NCBI RefSeq assembly: GCF_003205205.1
Contig: NZ_QJRL01000027.1
Location: 1-64,000 of the forward strand
DNA: 64,000 nt
Direction: 5' to 3'
From: Pseudomonas sp. LB-090624
GTDB taxonomy: Bacteria > Pseudomonadota > Gammaproteobacteria > Pseudomonadales > Pseudomonadaceae
Each line of letters opens with the position of its first letter. The stretch's first letter is position 1. The notes beneath the pieces were generated by a model. It worked only from the letters and a program-made list of their open reading frames with translations, did not search any database and had not been told where the DNA came from. The translations under genes and the position numbers were made by a program. Below are positions 36,482-45,202 of the stretch, piece by piece.

Positions 36482-39433
36482 ATGGCTCAGTACAAGGGCG
36501 CATCCCGTCAGCATGAAATCAGCAGCAGCCGCAGGCGCAAGGATACCCGCCTGGCCGGGCAGCGTTTCAGTGATTTCTTCCAGTCGGCCGATGGCGCGGT
36601 TTTCGGAACCTTCGCGCTACCGGTCCTGGCGCTGATTTCGATCAAGGTGCCCTTTTCCGGTGAGCTGCTGTTGCTGCTGGCGTGGGCGTTCAAGCGCAAG
36701 TTCGTCGACGTTGACAACCGCACGTTCGATTTCCCTTACCGGGTGCCCAAGCTGGCGGACGTCAATGACGGCTCGTACAAGGGCAAGAAGAAAGGCGAGG
36801 GCGTGACGCTCTTCGGCAATGACCTGGAGAGCAAAGAGCAGATCTACGCCGGCGACAGTGACCTGCGTACTCACCAGCTGGTGCTGGGCACCACTGGCTC
36901 CGGTAAGCCGCAGCCCAAGCATGCCAAGGTACTGACCCCGGGTGGCTGGGTGGAAATGGGCCGCATCCGGGTCGGCGATAGCGTGTGCACGCCCGATGGC
37001 AAGCAAGCTGCAGTGCTGCGGGTGATCGAGCAGGGCATCCAGCCGATCTGGACCGTGGCCACGCGTGACGGGCGTCGGGCGCAAGCCACGGGTGACCACC
37101 TGTGGCGGGTGCTTACCCGCGGGCACGATGGCAGCGAAGAAGCCCATACCGTGACCACCGACGCCATTCGCGAGCTGATGGGGCGCGGCATCGTGGTGAT
37201 GCTGCCCAAGGTGCGCAAGAAGCGGGGCTCGGCCAAGTTCAACGGCTGGGCCGAGGTGTGGAAAGTGACTGCTGCCGGTCAGGCACCTTGCCAGTGCATC
37301 GAGATCGATCACCCGCATCACCTGTACATCACTGATGACAGCCTGGTCACCCATAACACCGAGCTGTTGCTCGGCATCGTCTTCAACGCCCTGGTGCAGA
37401 ACACTGGGTTCATCTACGTCGACGGCAAGGGTGACCCCAAGCTGCAGAAGGAAATCTTCCGCCTGTCGCGCTACCTGGGCCGCGAAGATGACCTGCTGAT
37501 CATCAACTTCATCACCTCTGGCCGCGACTTCGTCGAGAAGCAGGTCGACAAGGTGACCAACAACATGAACATGATGGGCAACACCTCGTCGGGCATGTTG
37601 ATCGAGCTGATCGTGTCACTGATGGATGATTCCGGCGGCGGCGGTGACATGTGGAAGGGGCGGGCGATCATGTTCGTGGCAGCCCTGACACGGCCGCTGA
37701 CCTACCTGCGGGACAAGGGGCACATCAACCTGTCGCCCGAGAAGTACCTGGAATATTTCGAGCTGAACGTCATCGAAGATCTGGTGTGGGAGCACGGCGG
37801 CAAGTACGGCGAGATGTTCGACGTAATCGTCGCCCCGCTGCGCTCGTACCTGCTGACGCTGCCGGGCTACCAGAAGGCCAAGTTCAAGAAACAGGAAACC
37901 AAGACCCTGGAGCAGCACGGCTACATCGTCATGCAGCTGGGGCGGATCTTCAACGACCTGACCTTCAACTATGGCCATATCTTCAAGACCCGCGTCGGTG
38001 ATGTGGACTTCTACGATGTGGTGATCAACCGCCGCTTGCTGGTGGTGCTGCTGCCGGCGCTGGAGCGTGCACCGGACAGCATGCGCATGCTTGGCAAGAT
38101 GATTGTAGGCAGCATCAAGCAGATGATGGCCGGCTGCCTGGGCAACCGGGTTGAAGGGGTAGTGCGCGAAATCATCGACAGCCGGCCGACCGGTTCGAAG
38201 TTCCCGTTCTATACCATCCTCGACGAATATGGCTATTACGCCGTGGTCGGCTTTGCCGTGGCGCCGGCCCAGGCGCGTAGCCTGGGCTTCAGTGTCACCT
38301 TCGCGGCGCAGGACTTCTCCTCGCTGAAGAAATCCAGCGCCGAAGAGGCTGATGCCACTTGGGAAAACACCAACATTCGCGCCGTTGGCCGCCTGACCTC
38401 GGGTACCGAATCGGAAACCTGGCGGCGCGTGCAGGGTGCGGCGGCCGAGTCTGCGCAGGCCATGCTGGGCAACTTCGAGCGTACTGCGGGCAACGAAAAA
38501 CTGCGGCAGTCGGACAACATTGCCATCGAGCAGCGCAGCCGGTTGAACTACGACGACGTCGCCATGCAGGAGAACGGCGAGTTCACCTTCCTGATCGGCA
38601 AGAAATCGCAAAATGGCAAGACCGGTGGCGTAGCGCTTATTCGTGGCCTGGGCTTCTACACGGCCGGCCCGGCGCCGAAGGAAATGCGCATCAACGATTT
38701 CATTCCGGTCGAGCCGCCCGAGCCTTCGGACCTGCCGCAGAATCGGCAGTCGCGCCAGGCATTCGTTGACAGCCTGAAGGATGGCTCTTTCGCCAAACGG
38801 GTGCGGGCGGCAGTGAAGGGTGATCCCACGCTTGCTCGCATGCACAGTGTGTTCGAGCATAACTATGCCGACCCAGACCGGCCTTTGCTGGGCCGGCTGG
38901 ACACCTCGTTCGGCGTGCTGGGGGCGTATTTGTCCGGCGACCTGAAAAAGCCGGCTCCAGCAGCACCACTGGCAGAAAAGCCGGCGCAGCAGGCCCCCGC
39001 CGAGGTGCCAGCTGCGGCAATGGTTACAGCAGCGCCTGTGCCCGCACCACAAGTTGACCCCATGAGCCCGGAGGGGATCCAGGCAAGCATCCTGGCCGTT
39101 GCCGACCTGTTGGCCGTGACGCCTGTGACGCCAGCCATTGCACCGGTAGGCGAGCCGGAACTGGACGATGAATGGGCACGTGAGCTGGCCATGGTGGTGC
39201 CTCAGCAGATGCTCGACATGCAGCTGATGGCCAGCGGCGAAGGCTTCGCATCGCTGTCGGACAAGTGGGCCGCACAAGAGCGGATCGAGCAAACCTGCGC
39301 AGAAATTGCCCGGCAGACCGACTACAGCGTAACCCCTGAGCCCGGTGCTCAGGGTGTGGCCGGCATGCGCGAGCGGCTGGATGATCTGCAGGCCAAGTGC
39401 CGCCTGATGATGAAGGAGCAGCCGCCCGAGTAA
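36482..39433 (+). CDS. dotL: T4BSS coupling ATPase DotL/IcmO (TrbC) with intein in Walker A
   Basis: The 983-residue precursor encodes the type IV coupling protein that recruits substrates. It has two hydrophobic segments near the N-terminus (about 40-70) and then GTTGSGK at residues 136-142, where Walker A is interrupted by a 150-residue intein (143-292); the mature frame resumes with TELLLGIVF at 293, restoring GTTGSGKT. Walker B is TILDEYGYY with D581-E582. A Pro/Ala-rich C-terminal tail (about 815-870) and acidic helical end follow, where Legionella DotL binds adaptors. After splicing the protein would have 833 residues, near the 783 of Legionella DotL. The gene follows dotO by 11 bases. 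Confidence 0.93.
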   Translation: MAQYKGASRQHEISSSRRRKDTRLAGQRFSDFFQSADGAVFGTFALPVLALISIKVPFSGELLLLLAWAFKRKFVDVDNRTFDFPYRVPKLADVNDGSYKGKKKGEGVTLFGNDLESKEQIYAGDSDLRTHQLVLGTTGSGKPQPKHAKVLTPGGWVEMGRIRVGDSVCTPDGKQAAVLRVIEQGIQPIWTVATRDGRRAQATGDHLWRVLTRGHDGSEEAHTVTTDAIRELMGRGIVVMLPKVRKKRGSAKFNGWAEVWKVTAAGQAPCQCIEIDHPHHLYITDDSLVTHNTELLLGIVFNALVQNTGFIYVDGKGDPKLQKEIFRLSRYLGREDDLLIINFITSGRDFVEKQVDKVTNNMNMMGNTSSGMLIELIVSLMDDSGGGGDMWKGRAIMFVAALTRPLTYLRDKGHINLSPEKYLEYFELNVIEDLVWEHGGKYGEMFDVIVAPLRSYLLTLPGYQKAKFKKQETKTLEQHGYIVMQLGRIFNDLTFNYGHIFKTRVGDVDFYDVVINRRLLVVLLPALERAPDSMRMLGKMIVGSIKQMMAGCLGNRVEGVVREIIDSRPTGSKFPFYTILDEYGYYAVVGFAVAPAQARSLGFSVTFAAQDFSSLKKSSAEEADATWENTNIRAVGRLTSGTESETWRRVQGAAAESAQAMLGNFERTAGNEKLRQSDNIAIEQRSRLNYDDVAMQENGEFTFLIGKKSQNGKTGGVALIRGLGFYTAGPAPKEMRINDFIPVEPPEPSDLPQNRQSRQAFVDSLKDGSFAKRVRAAVKGDPTLARMHSVFEHNYADPDRPLLGRLDTSFGVLGAYLSGDLKKPAPAAPLAEKPAQQAPAEVPAAAMVTAAPVPAPQVDPMSPEGIQASILAVADLLAVTPVTPAIAPVGEPELDDEWARELAMVVPQQMLDMQLMASGEGFASLSDKWAAQERIEQTCAEIARQTDYSVTPEPGAQGVAGMRERLDDLQAKCRLMMKEQPPE
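36908..37357 (+). mobile_element. Class 3-like mini-intein inside dotL
   Basis: The 150-residue insertion starts PQPKHAKVLTPGGWVEMG and ends YITDDSLVTHN, before Thr+1. Hint-domain blocks are clear: block A (KVLTPGGW, RVGDSV), block B (TGDHLWRV), block F (CQCIEIDHPHHLYITDD) and block G (VTHN/T). The first residue is Pro, not Cys or Ser, so class 1 splicing chemistry is not possible. Trp66, Cys130 and Thr148 (intein numbering) match the WCT triad that defines class 3 inteins. There is no LAGLIDADG or HNH endonuclease domain between blocks B and F, so it cannot home by itself. The insertion point, GSGK/T, is a classic P-loop intein site. Confidence 0.88.
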
Positions 39434-39549
39434 TACCGGGCATCAAGGCCGTCGGTCGGCGTGCGATGCTATTTGATGTCATAAATTGACGACGATAGAT
39501 ATCTGACAGATAATCAGAAACAAGAATTTTTGCATGCTAGGGTGAGGCA

Positions 39550-40167
39550 ATGGGGCTGTTCAGTTCAGGGAAGAAAGCTGCGAAATTCGCGTTCGTCACC
39601 ATGCCGATGGCGGCGCTTGGCGTGAATCAGCTGCGCATGGGCAACCAGCACATCAAGGCACTCTGGCGTTCCAACTTCAGCCCAGCGTGCCCCCAGTGCG
39701 AGCGGGGTGTGCTGCTAAAAACGGAAGGTGACCACCAGGAGTTCGAGCAGGGGCCGCATGGCAAGATGCGTGTCCTGCACAGCTGGGGTTGCAACAACTG
39801 CGACTTCGCCTTGCTTGAAGAGGATGACGTCAAGAAGGTCAAGGAGCATGCCGCGCGCTATCGCAACGAGCGCGTCAAGGCGCAGTTGACCACCATCGAA
39901 CGTGACGAGATCGACCGGATTGCCCGTAACCACCGCTTGCACTCCCGGGCGTTCTTCATTGCCAGCGCTGCTGCGATTGCCGGGTTCGTCTACATGCTGG
40001 CGACCGGCGCGGGCATCCTGATTGCCCTCAACTGGCTGTCGATCGGCTTCGCGCTGTGGGTCTTCGGCATGAAGAAATCCTATCGCAGCTGGCAGGTCTC
40101 GACCGGGCAGTTGTTCGTCGAGGGCGCTTTCTGGTTCTGGTTCCAGCACCAGAAATGGATCATCTGA
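39550..40167 (+). CDS. Zinc-ribbon membrane protein of unknown function
   Basis: The 205-residue protein has two CxxC pairs (CPQC near residue 49 and CNNC near 81) that should form a zinc ribbon, a basic helical middle, and two adjacent membrane helices near 132-175 (AFFIASAAAIAGFVYMLATG and ILIALNWLSIGFALWVFG), with an aromatic C-terminus (FWFWFQHQKWII). I do not recognise it in Legionella or IncI systems. It lies 116 bases after dotL and abuts the transglycosylase gene, so a role in the secretion machine is likely from context. Confidence 0.6.
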   Translation: MGLFSSGKKAAKFAFVTMPMAALGVNQLRMGNQHIKALWRSNFSPACPQCERGVLLKTEGDHQEFEQGPHGKMRVLHSWGCNNCDFALLEEDDVKKVKEHAARYRNERVKAQLTTIERDEIDRIARNHRLHSRAFFIASAAAIAGFVYMLATGAGILIALNWLSIGFALWVFGMKKSYRSWQVSTGQLFVEGAFWFWFQHQKWII

Positions 40168-40169
40168 CC

Positions 40170-40694
40170 ATGATGCGCAAACGGCCCCAGTGGCTGTTCA
40201 TTCCCCTGATGTGTTGCGCCATGCAAGCATTGGCCGATGACTTCTATGCCGTGCGCCCTGCGGATATCGACTGCGTCGTGCAGGCAGCGCAGCGCCAGGG
40301 TGTGCCGGCCAACGTGCTGTTGGCCATCTCCAGCAAGGAAAGCGGCAAGAACGGCCAAAGCGTGTCGAACCGCAATGGCACCTTCGACCTTGGCCACTTC
40401 CAGATCAATACCACCCACTGGGGCCCGAAAGGCGTGTTTGCCGCATACCCGGCGATCACCAAGTCCGATGTTGCCTGGCGCGGTTGCTACAACGCGGAGT
40501 TGGCGGCGTGGCTGCTGCGCCAGAAGCTGGACGAGAACAATGGCCAGGACTTCTGGACCCGCGCCGCCAATTACCACTCGCGCACCCGCAAATTCAACGA
40601 CATCTACAAGAAAGACCTGATCCCGCTGGCGGTGAAATGGGGCAAGTACCTCGAGCGACAGCGCCACGCCAGACTGGTGGTCAGCTACCAGTAA
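40170..40694 (+). CDS. Secreted lytic transglycosylase of the T4SS
   Basis: The 174-residue protein has a signal peptide (MMRKRPQWLFIPLMCCAMQALA) and a lysozyme-like SLT domain: IDCVVQAAQRQGVPANVLLA, then the catalytic Glu57 in SSKESGKNG, and FDLGHFQINTTHW. It would open local gaps in peptidoglycan for assembly of the channel, like VirB1-type enzymes. The start at 40170 lies two bases after the preceding stop. Confidence 0.87.
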   Translation: MMRKRPQWLFIPLMCCAMQALADDFYAVRPADIDCVVQAAQRQGVPANVLLAISSKESGKNGQSVSNRNGTFDLGHFQINTTHWGPKGVFAAYPAITKSDVAWRGCYNAELAAWLLRQKLDENNGQDFWTRAANYHSRTRKFNDIYKKDLIPLAVKWGKYLERQRHARLVVSYQ

Positions 40695-40775
40695 CGCAGG
40701 CCACCGCAGAATGCCAAGCCTTCTGGGCCAGGGTTGCCCCGGGTCGATGAACAAGACAACTTCAGGAGTTTTTAC

Positions 40776-41276
40776 ATGAAAGGAATACGCATGGGTGCAC
40801 GCGCCTGCAAGGCTGGCGGTGTGCTGGTGGCACTGGTTGCGCTGGGTGGTTGTGCCAGCTCTGCCAAGCCCACTACCGAAGACACCGAGGCGTTTGCCAG
40901 CCGGATCATCGCCGACAAGGTGTCGGTGGCGGTCAATTCTCAGCACACCTACGTTTCGCGGCTGAACGCCGACCGTGTGCAAGCGGCTTCGCGGCAGGCT
41001 GCGGTAGACACCGACCAGGTCGATATCGACTTCATTGGCAAGCCTCAGGAGCTTCTGCAGACCTTCGCCAGCCGTTATGGCTACGCCTATGTCGAGAGCG
41101 GCAAGCGCGTCGATCTCAAGCCCATCAATGTGTGGGTGCGCAAGGCAACGCCGATCAACGTGCTGAAGGATGTGGGTGCACAGATCGATACCGGTGCCGA
41201 TGTGGTGCTGGACAAGAGCACCAACACGCTGCGCCTGATTTACAAGCCGGTGCCGCTGGCGCTGGGGAGGGGCTGA
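40776..41276 (+). CDS. dotD: T4BSS outer-membrane lipoprotein DotD (TraH)
   Basis: The 166-residue protein has a lipoprotein signal with lipobox LGGC, Cys26 being lipidated. The rest matches DotD: a secretin N0-like domain (FIGKPQELLQTFASRYGYAY and INVLKDVGAQI). In Legionella, DotD is an outer-membrane lipoprotein of the core complex, needed with DotC to place DotH in the outer membrane. CAGGAG precedes the ATG at 40776. The stop is two bases before dotC. Confidence 0.9.
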   Translation: MKGIRMGARACKAGGVLVALVALGGCASSAKPTTEDTEAFASRIIADKVSVAVNSQHTYVSRLNADRVQAASRQAAVDTDQVDIDFIGKPQELLQTFASRYGYAYVESGKRVDLKPINVWVRKATPINVLKDVGAQIDTGADVVLDKSTNTLRLIYKPVPLALGRG

Positions 41277-41278
41277 AC

Positions 41279-42184
41279 ATGGCGATGGACATGCCCCCGA
41301 TGACCCTCGAGGACGCCGAGCGCCTCTATGACAAACCCGCCTACGTGCAGCAGCAGGGTGAGGCAGGCGATGCCAGGTCGGCGATCGAGGCCATGCGTGA
41401 CGAGAAGAACCAGGCATCGGCCGCACGCGGCGAAGCCATTCTCGATGCGGCATTGCAGGTGGGGGTGAAAGCTGGCCTGGCGTGGCAGCTGACCAACATC
41501 AACAAAGCCCTGAAGCTGCGCGAGCGTGAGTTCGACACCGTCTATGACTTCAGCAGCCTGATGATCCAGGACCGCGTCGTGCCGCCGGTCATCACCGAAG
41601 CGCGCCACCTGTACAACCAGGACGGCGACTACACGCTGCGCTTGTCGGGGGCGGCCTACAAGATCGAGTCGCAGGCACGCTTTTCCTCCGTGCCGCCCAG
41701 CTGGCGCGAATACCTCAGCTTCCCGCCGCCCACCTTCGACCGCACCTCGTTGGTTTCGGCGCTGGTGCCGCGCTCTGACGAGGAAGAACGGGTATGGAAA
41801 CTGGCCGTGCGCGAGGGCTGGCAACAAGGGGTCGAGCAGGCCAACCTGATGCTGACCTACGGCTTCGACCGGATGAACCGCGATATCGATGGTATGCGCC
41901 GTTTCAATGAGTTTGCCCGTCACGGCCAAGTCACCATGCCGATCATCTCCGGTGCGGCGATCCCGGTTACCCGGGAAGGGCGGTCGATGGCAGTGGACGA
42001 AACCCTGCTGCGCATCACCGCCTTGCCCGAGTTCAACGACAACATGAACGTGTGGCGCAGTTCGATCGCTACTTCGACCATTGCCAACCCGCCACGCCGT
42101 GCCCCGGTAACCGGCGCTGGCAGCCCAGCGCCAACGCCTGCTGCAGCCCGACAGCCTGCGGGCGTTGAAGGCGGGCGGCAATGA
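41279..42184 (+). CDS. dotC: T4BSS core protein DotC (TraI), no lipoprotein signal
   Basis: The 301-residue protein matches DotC from about residue 45 on: AILDAALQVGVKAGLAWQLT, then DTVYDFSSLMIQDRVVPPVI and YGFDRMNRDI. Known DotC proteins are lipoproteins; here the first residues, MAMDMPPMTLEDAERLYDKP, contain no hydrophobic stretch or lipobox, and the upstream frame lies over dotD and has none either. The tail is Pro/Ala-rich. The stop overlaps the dotB start (ATGA). Confidence 0.88.
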   Translation: MAMDMPPMTLEDAERLYDKPAYVQQQGEAGDARSAIEAMRDEKNQASAARGEAILDAALQVGVKAGLAWQLTNINKALKLREREFDTVYDFSSLMIQDRVVPPVITEARHLYNQDGDYTLRLSGAAYKIESQARFSSVPPSWREYLSFPPPTFDRTSLVSALVPRSDEEERVWKLAVREGWQQGVEQANLMLTYGFDRMNRDIDGMRRFNEFARHGQVTMPIISGAAIPVTREGRSMAVDETLLRITALPEFNDNMNVWRSSIATSTIANPPRRAPVTGAGSPAPTPAAARQPAGVEGGRQ

Positions 42185-43380
42185 AGCAGGACTTCCACGA
42201 CGACGTGATGATGCTGGAGCCGGGGGCGATGATCGAGCGCCTGGAGCGCCTGACCAGTTACGAAGACCCGTTTCGTTTCGATCGCGCCGATCAGTTCAAA
42301 GCCATGATGCTGGAAACCCTGACCCATGGCGTCAGCGACATTTTCATCCAGCCCGCATTGCCGGTGGTGGTGAAGAAATACGGGCGGATGTATGCGGTCA
42401 CTCGGCGTGCGCTGGATGTCGGGGAAGTCAACGAACTGCTGAAGATGGCGGCCAACCGGGACACCGCCACCACCGATATCGTCTCCGGCACGGCGGTCAA
42501 CGAGCGTTACGAGTTGTTCGACCCGGAGCGCAAGGATGCCCGCGGTGCGCGCCTGCGCTATGCCTACCGGGTAAACGCCTCGCCTATCGCCTGCCATGGC
42601 GATACTTCGTGCCAGATCGTCATCCGTGCCATTCCCGATGACCCGCCACGCATCCAGGACGTGGGCCTGAGTGAGGAAATCGTCAGAATGGCCACGCCGC
42701 GTGATGGCATCGTCTACGTGGCCGGTGCCACCGGCCATGGCAAAACCACCACCTTTGCCGCCATCAACCGCTTCATCCTGGAAAACGACACGCCGATCAA
42801 GGGCAACCTGATCAGCCATGAAGAACCGATCGAATTCACCTACGACAAAGTCCAGAGCAAGCATTCGATCTTCGTGCAGTCGCAGATCCCCACGCACTTC
42901 AAAGACTTTTACCGGGCAAACCGCGAGGCCATGCGACGTGCGCCAGGCCTGTGCGTGATCGGCGAGTTGCGCGACCAGGAGACCATTCGCGCGGCGGTGG
43001 AGCTGTCGCTGACGGGGCACCCGGTATTCGGCACGGTGCACGCCAAGGATGTGGCGGCGATCATGCGCCGGATGATTTCCCGCTTTCCGGAACAGGAGCG
43101 TGCCACCGCTATCTACGACCTTGTCGATACCAGCCGTTTCATGATGGCGCAGAAGCTTGTGCCGACGGTGGATGGCAAACGCACCGCTGCGCGATCTTGG
43201 CTGAGGTTTACCGAACAGGTGCGTGACACCTTGATGGACCTGACCGACATGGGCCGGGTAACCCAGCGGGTTGCCGAGTTCGTGCGTGAAGAAGGGCATA
43301 CCTTTGCTGCGGAGGCGGATCGCCTGCTGGCCGCAGGCCTGATCAGCGAGGCGACTGCCCGCGACCTGCGCCACGGCTAA
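42181..43380 (+). CDS. dotB: T4BSS ATPase DotB (TraJ, PilT/VirB11-like)
   Basis: The 399-residue protein is a hexameric secretion ATPase of the VirB11/PilT superfamily. Walker A is GATGHGKT at residues 182-189; then the Asp box (ISHEEPIEFTYD), Walker B (GLCVIGELRDQETIRAA) and His box (TGHPVFGTVHAKD) are all present. Legionella DotB has 377 residues. It energises assembly and transport and docks onto DotO. Start overlaps the dotC stop. Confidence 0.95.
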   Translation: MKQDFHDDVMMLEPGAMIERLERLTSYEDPFRFDRADQFKAMMLETLTHGVSDIFIQPALPVVVKKYGRMYAVTRRALDVGEVNELLKMAANRDTATTDIVSGTAVNERYELFDPERKDARGARLRYAYRVNASPIACHGDTSCQIVIRAIPDDPPRIQDVGLSEEIVRMATPRDGIVYVAGATGHGKTTTFAAINRFILENDTPIKGNLISHEEPIEFTYDKVQSKHSIFVQSQIPTHFKDFYRANREAMRRAPGLCVIGELRDQETIRAAVELSLTGHPVFGTVHAKDVAAIMRRMISRFPEQERATAIYDLVDTSRFMMAQKLVPTVDGKRTAARSWLRFTEQVRDTLMDLTDMGRVTQRVAEFVREEGHTFAAEADRLLAAGLISEATARDLRHG

Positions 43381-43429
43381 GGCGCTGGCTGCCCATTAAT
43401 GCTGACTGCAACGAGTTTACGGAGAAGTT

Positions 43430-43702
43430 ATGGCAACAGGACGGTATCACTGGAGCAGATGCGCTCCCCCCGCACGTTTTTTCGTGATCAACGCAAGCGC
43501 CGCTTTGCCGTGGCTGATGTTGCTGCTGGTGCCGGCGCTGTGGAAGTTTCTGCTGCCACTGGCGCTGTGCATGACCTTTGGCCTGGTCTACATCGAGGTG
43601 GTGAAGAAAATGACCGTGCGGGCGGTTTGCCGCCGCGCCGGCGTGTTCATGGTGGGGCGAGTGCGTACCACGCACAATTTGCTCAAAGAACTGGCCAGGT
43701 AG
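43430..43702 (+). CDS. icmT: T4BSS small membrane protein IcmT (TraK)
   Basis: The 90-residue protein has the IcmT/TraK pattern: HWSRCAPPARFFVINASAAL, then a hydrophobic region of two short helices (LPWLMLLLVPALWKFLLPLA and LCMTFGLVYIEVV), and a basic end (RVRTTHNLLKELAR). Length agrees with the 86-residue Legionella IcmT. It sits between dotB and dotM. Confidence 0.9.
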   Translation: MATGRYHWSRCAPPARFFVINASAALPWLMLLLVPALWKFLLPLALCMTFGLVYIEVVKKMTVRAVCRRAGVFMVGRVRTTHNLLKELAR

Positions 43703-43757
43703 TTGGCAAGACAGACATGACCGGCAGAGTCTTTGTGGCGGCCAGAGGAGGCGTTGA

Positions 43758-45068
43758 ATGAAGCAACAGGGAGGTGGGCAAAAGAGCTTTACCTGGGATG
43801 ACCCCGCCATTTTGCTCGGGATCATGGCGGTGCTTTACCTCGGGGGGTGGGGTGCCTGGTACTTCGCTCACGACAAGATTGCCAAGGTGTACACCTACAT
43901 TCGCTACGTCGAGCTTTGGTTGCCGAGTGTGCTGGGTGACTTCGCCGCGCTGCCAGGTATTGCCTCGATCAACCAGTGGGTCGGGCGCATGTGTGCGCCG
44001 GAAGGCATCATCGGTGCCTGTCAGCGAGATTTTTCGAGCGTGGCGTGGGGTGAAATCACTTCGTCGTCGCTGTTCATGAATGGTTTTTTCCTGCTGCTGA
44101 TGGTGATCCTGTCGGTGCGCATGTTCCTGCGTATCAACAAGACCCACCCCAAGCTCAGGTTCACCAAGACGCACAATATCAAGAGCTTTGTGCAGGAGAA
44201 CAAGGCGCAGTACCCGCACCTGCGCATGTTCGCCGAACTCGACCTGATCGCCCAGCCGCTGGACCATCCCGTGTTCGGCATGTCGCAGACTTCCCGCCAG
44301 TTTGCCTACCGGCACTTGCTGATCAGTGGTTGGCAGGAGCAATCGGATCGCAGCTGGGCCCCAACCCTGGATCGCGAGAAAACCACCGAGGTGATGCGTC
44401 GCCAGTTGGGCCAGCACTGGACCCGGGTTGCCAACCTGACGCCGGCAGAAACACTGCTGGTGGCGATAGCGTTGCCGCGGGTGGTCGCCACCGATACAGC
44501 GCTGGATGACAATGCTTTCAAGGCGGCCATGGCCGACAGCGACTACATGGTTGCCTGGTGCTGGGATCAGTTCAAGGCACCTGTCGGCAAGGCCGAGCAG
44601 CGGGGCGACCCTTATGCCTGGCTGAAGCCCGAAGTGCCGCTGGAAGAGCCTCGGGCGATCATCCAGAAGTACATCAAGCACCCCAATGCCAGTGCGATTC
44701 TGCATGCGCATGCATTCGTCCGCACCATCATCTTTGCCATGTTCTTCCAGGCTCGCCGCCTGGGTGTGCTGCCACCCGCAGAAATGCGCTGGCTGCGTTT
44801 CTTCGACCGTGACATGTGGTATGCCCTGCAGACGATCGGGCGCCAGGCCGGTTTCCCGGAAGCGCCGGGGATCCTGTCGCATTTCCTGTATGAGTGCAAA
44901 GCGGGGGTATCGCTGGCGGAGCCCCAGCTGGACAAGGCGGTCAACGGTCTCGAGCTGGCGATGTCGGCGTACAAGTATTCCGAGGCCGACAAGCAGCGCT
45001 ATGAGGCCCTGCAGCAGGAACGGTATGCCGCGGCACAAGGGGCAGCGCTCGATGAGGGGCCTGCCTGA
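43758..45068 (+). CDS. dotM: T4BSS coupling-complex protein DotM/IcmP (TrbA)
   Basis: The 436-residue protein has two or three membrane helices in the N-terminal 125 residues (AILLGIMAVLYLGGWGAWYF and LFMNGFFLLLMVILSVRMFL), then a cytoplasmic domain rich in aromatic and charged residues (HPHLRMF-type, HAFVRTIIFAMFFQARR, WYALQTIGRQAGFPEAPGI). In Legionella DotM/IcmP binds DotL and contributes a Glu-rich-signal binding surface. A terminator follows, so this gene ends the first long T4BSS operon. Confidence 0.92.
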   Translation: MKQQGGGQKSFTWDDPAILLGIMAVLYLGGWGAWYFAHDKIAKVYTYIRYVELWLPSVLGDFAALPGIASINQWVGRMCAPEGIIGACQRDFSSVAWGEITSSSLFMNGFFLLLMVILSVRMFLRINKTHPKLRFTKTHNIKSFVQENKAQYPHLRMFAELDLIAQPLDHPVFGMSQTSRQFAYRHLLISGWQEQSDRSWAPTLDREKTTEVMRRQLGQHWTRVANLTPAETLLVAIALPRVVATDTALDDNAFKAAMADSDYMVAWCWDQFKAPVGKAEQRGDPYAWLKPEVPLEEPRAIIQKYIKHPNASAILHAHAFVRTIIFAMFFQARRLGVLPPAEMRWLRFFDRDMWYALQTIGRQAGFPEAPGILSHFLYECKAGVSLAEPQLDKAVNGLELAMSAYKYSEADKQRYEALQQERYAAAQGAALDEGPA

Positions 45069-45102
45069 AGCGGCAGCCTTGAAGGTTTGGATAGAAGCAA
45101 AG

Positions 45103-45129
45103 GGCCATCTTTATAGATGGCCTTTTTTT
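45103..45129 (+). terminator. Rho-independent terminator after dotM
   Basis: The stem ggccatct/agatggcc with a TTAT loop is followed by seven T. It separates the dotJ-dotM operon from the trbB-like gene. Confidence 0.9.
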
Positions 45130-45202
45130 GTTTTTTTGGTGCCTTTTTTTGCTTTTTTGTTAGAATACGGTCGTATTGGATTCTTAATAAGGACATCGAG
45201 CC

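Noticed and set aside
36908..37357. Alternative explanation: the dotL insert as a normal domain or a sequencing chimera
   Set aside because: It carries Hint blocks A, B, F and G in order, keeps the frame, and falls exactly between Lys and Thr of Walker A; a domain there would destroy ATP binding.
40850..41278. N-terminal extension of dotC that would make a 444-residue protein
   Set aside because: The extension is the alternative frame of dotD, Arg/Cys/Gln-rich and without a signal peptide; the ATG at 41279 directly after dotD is the credible start.
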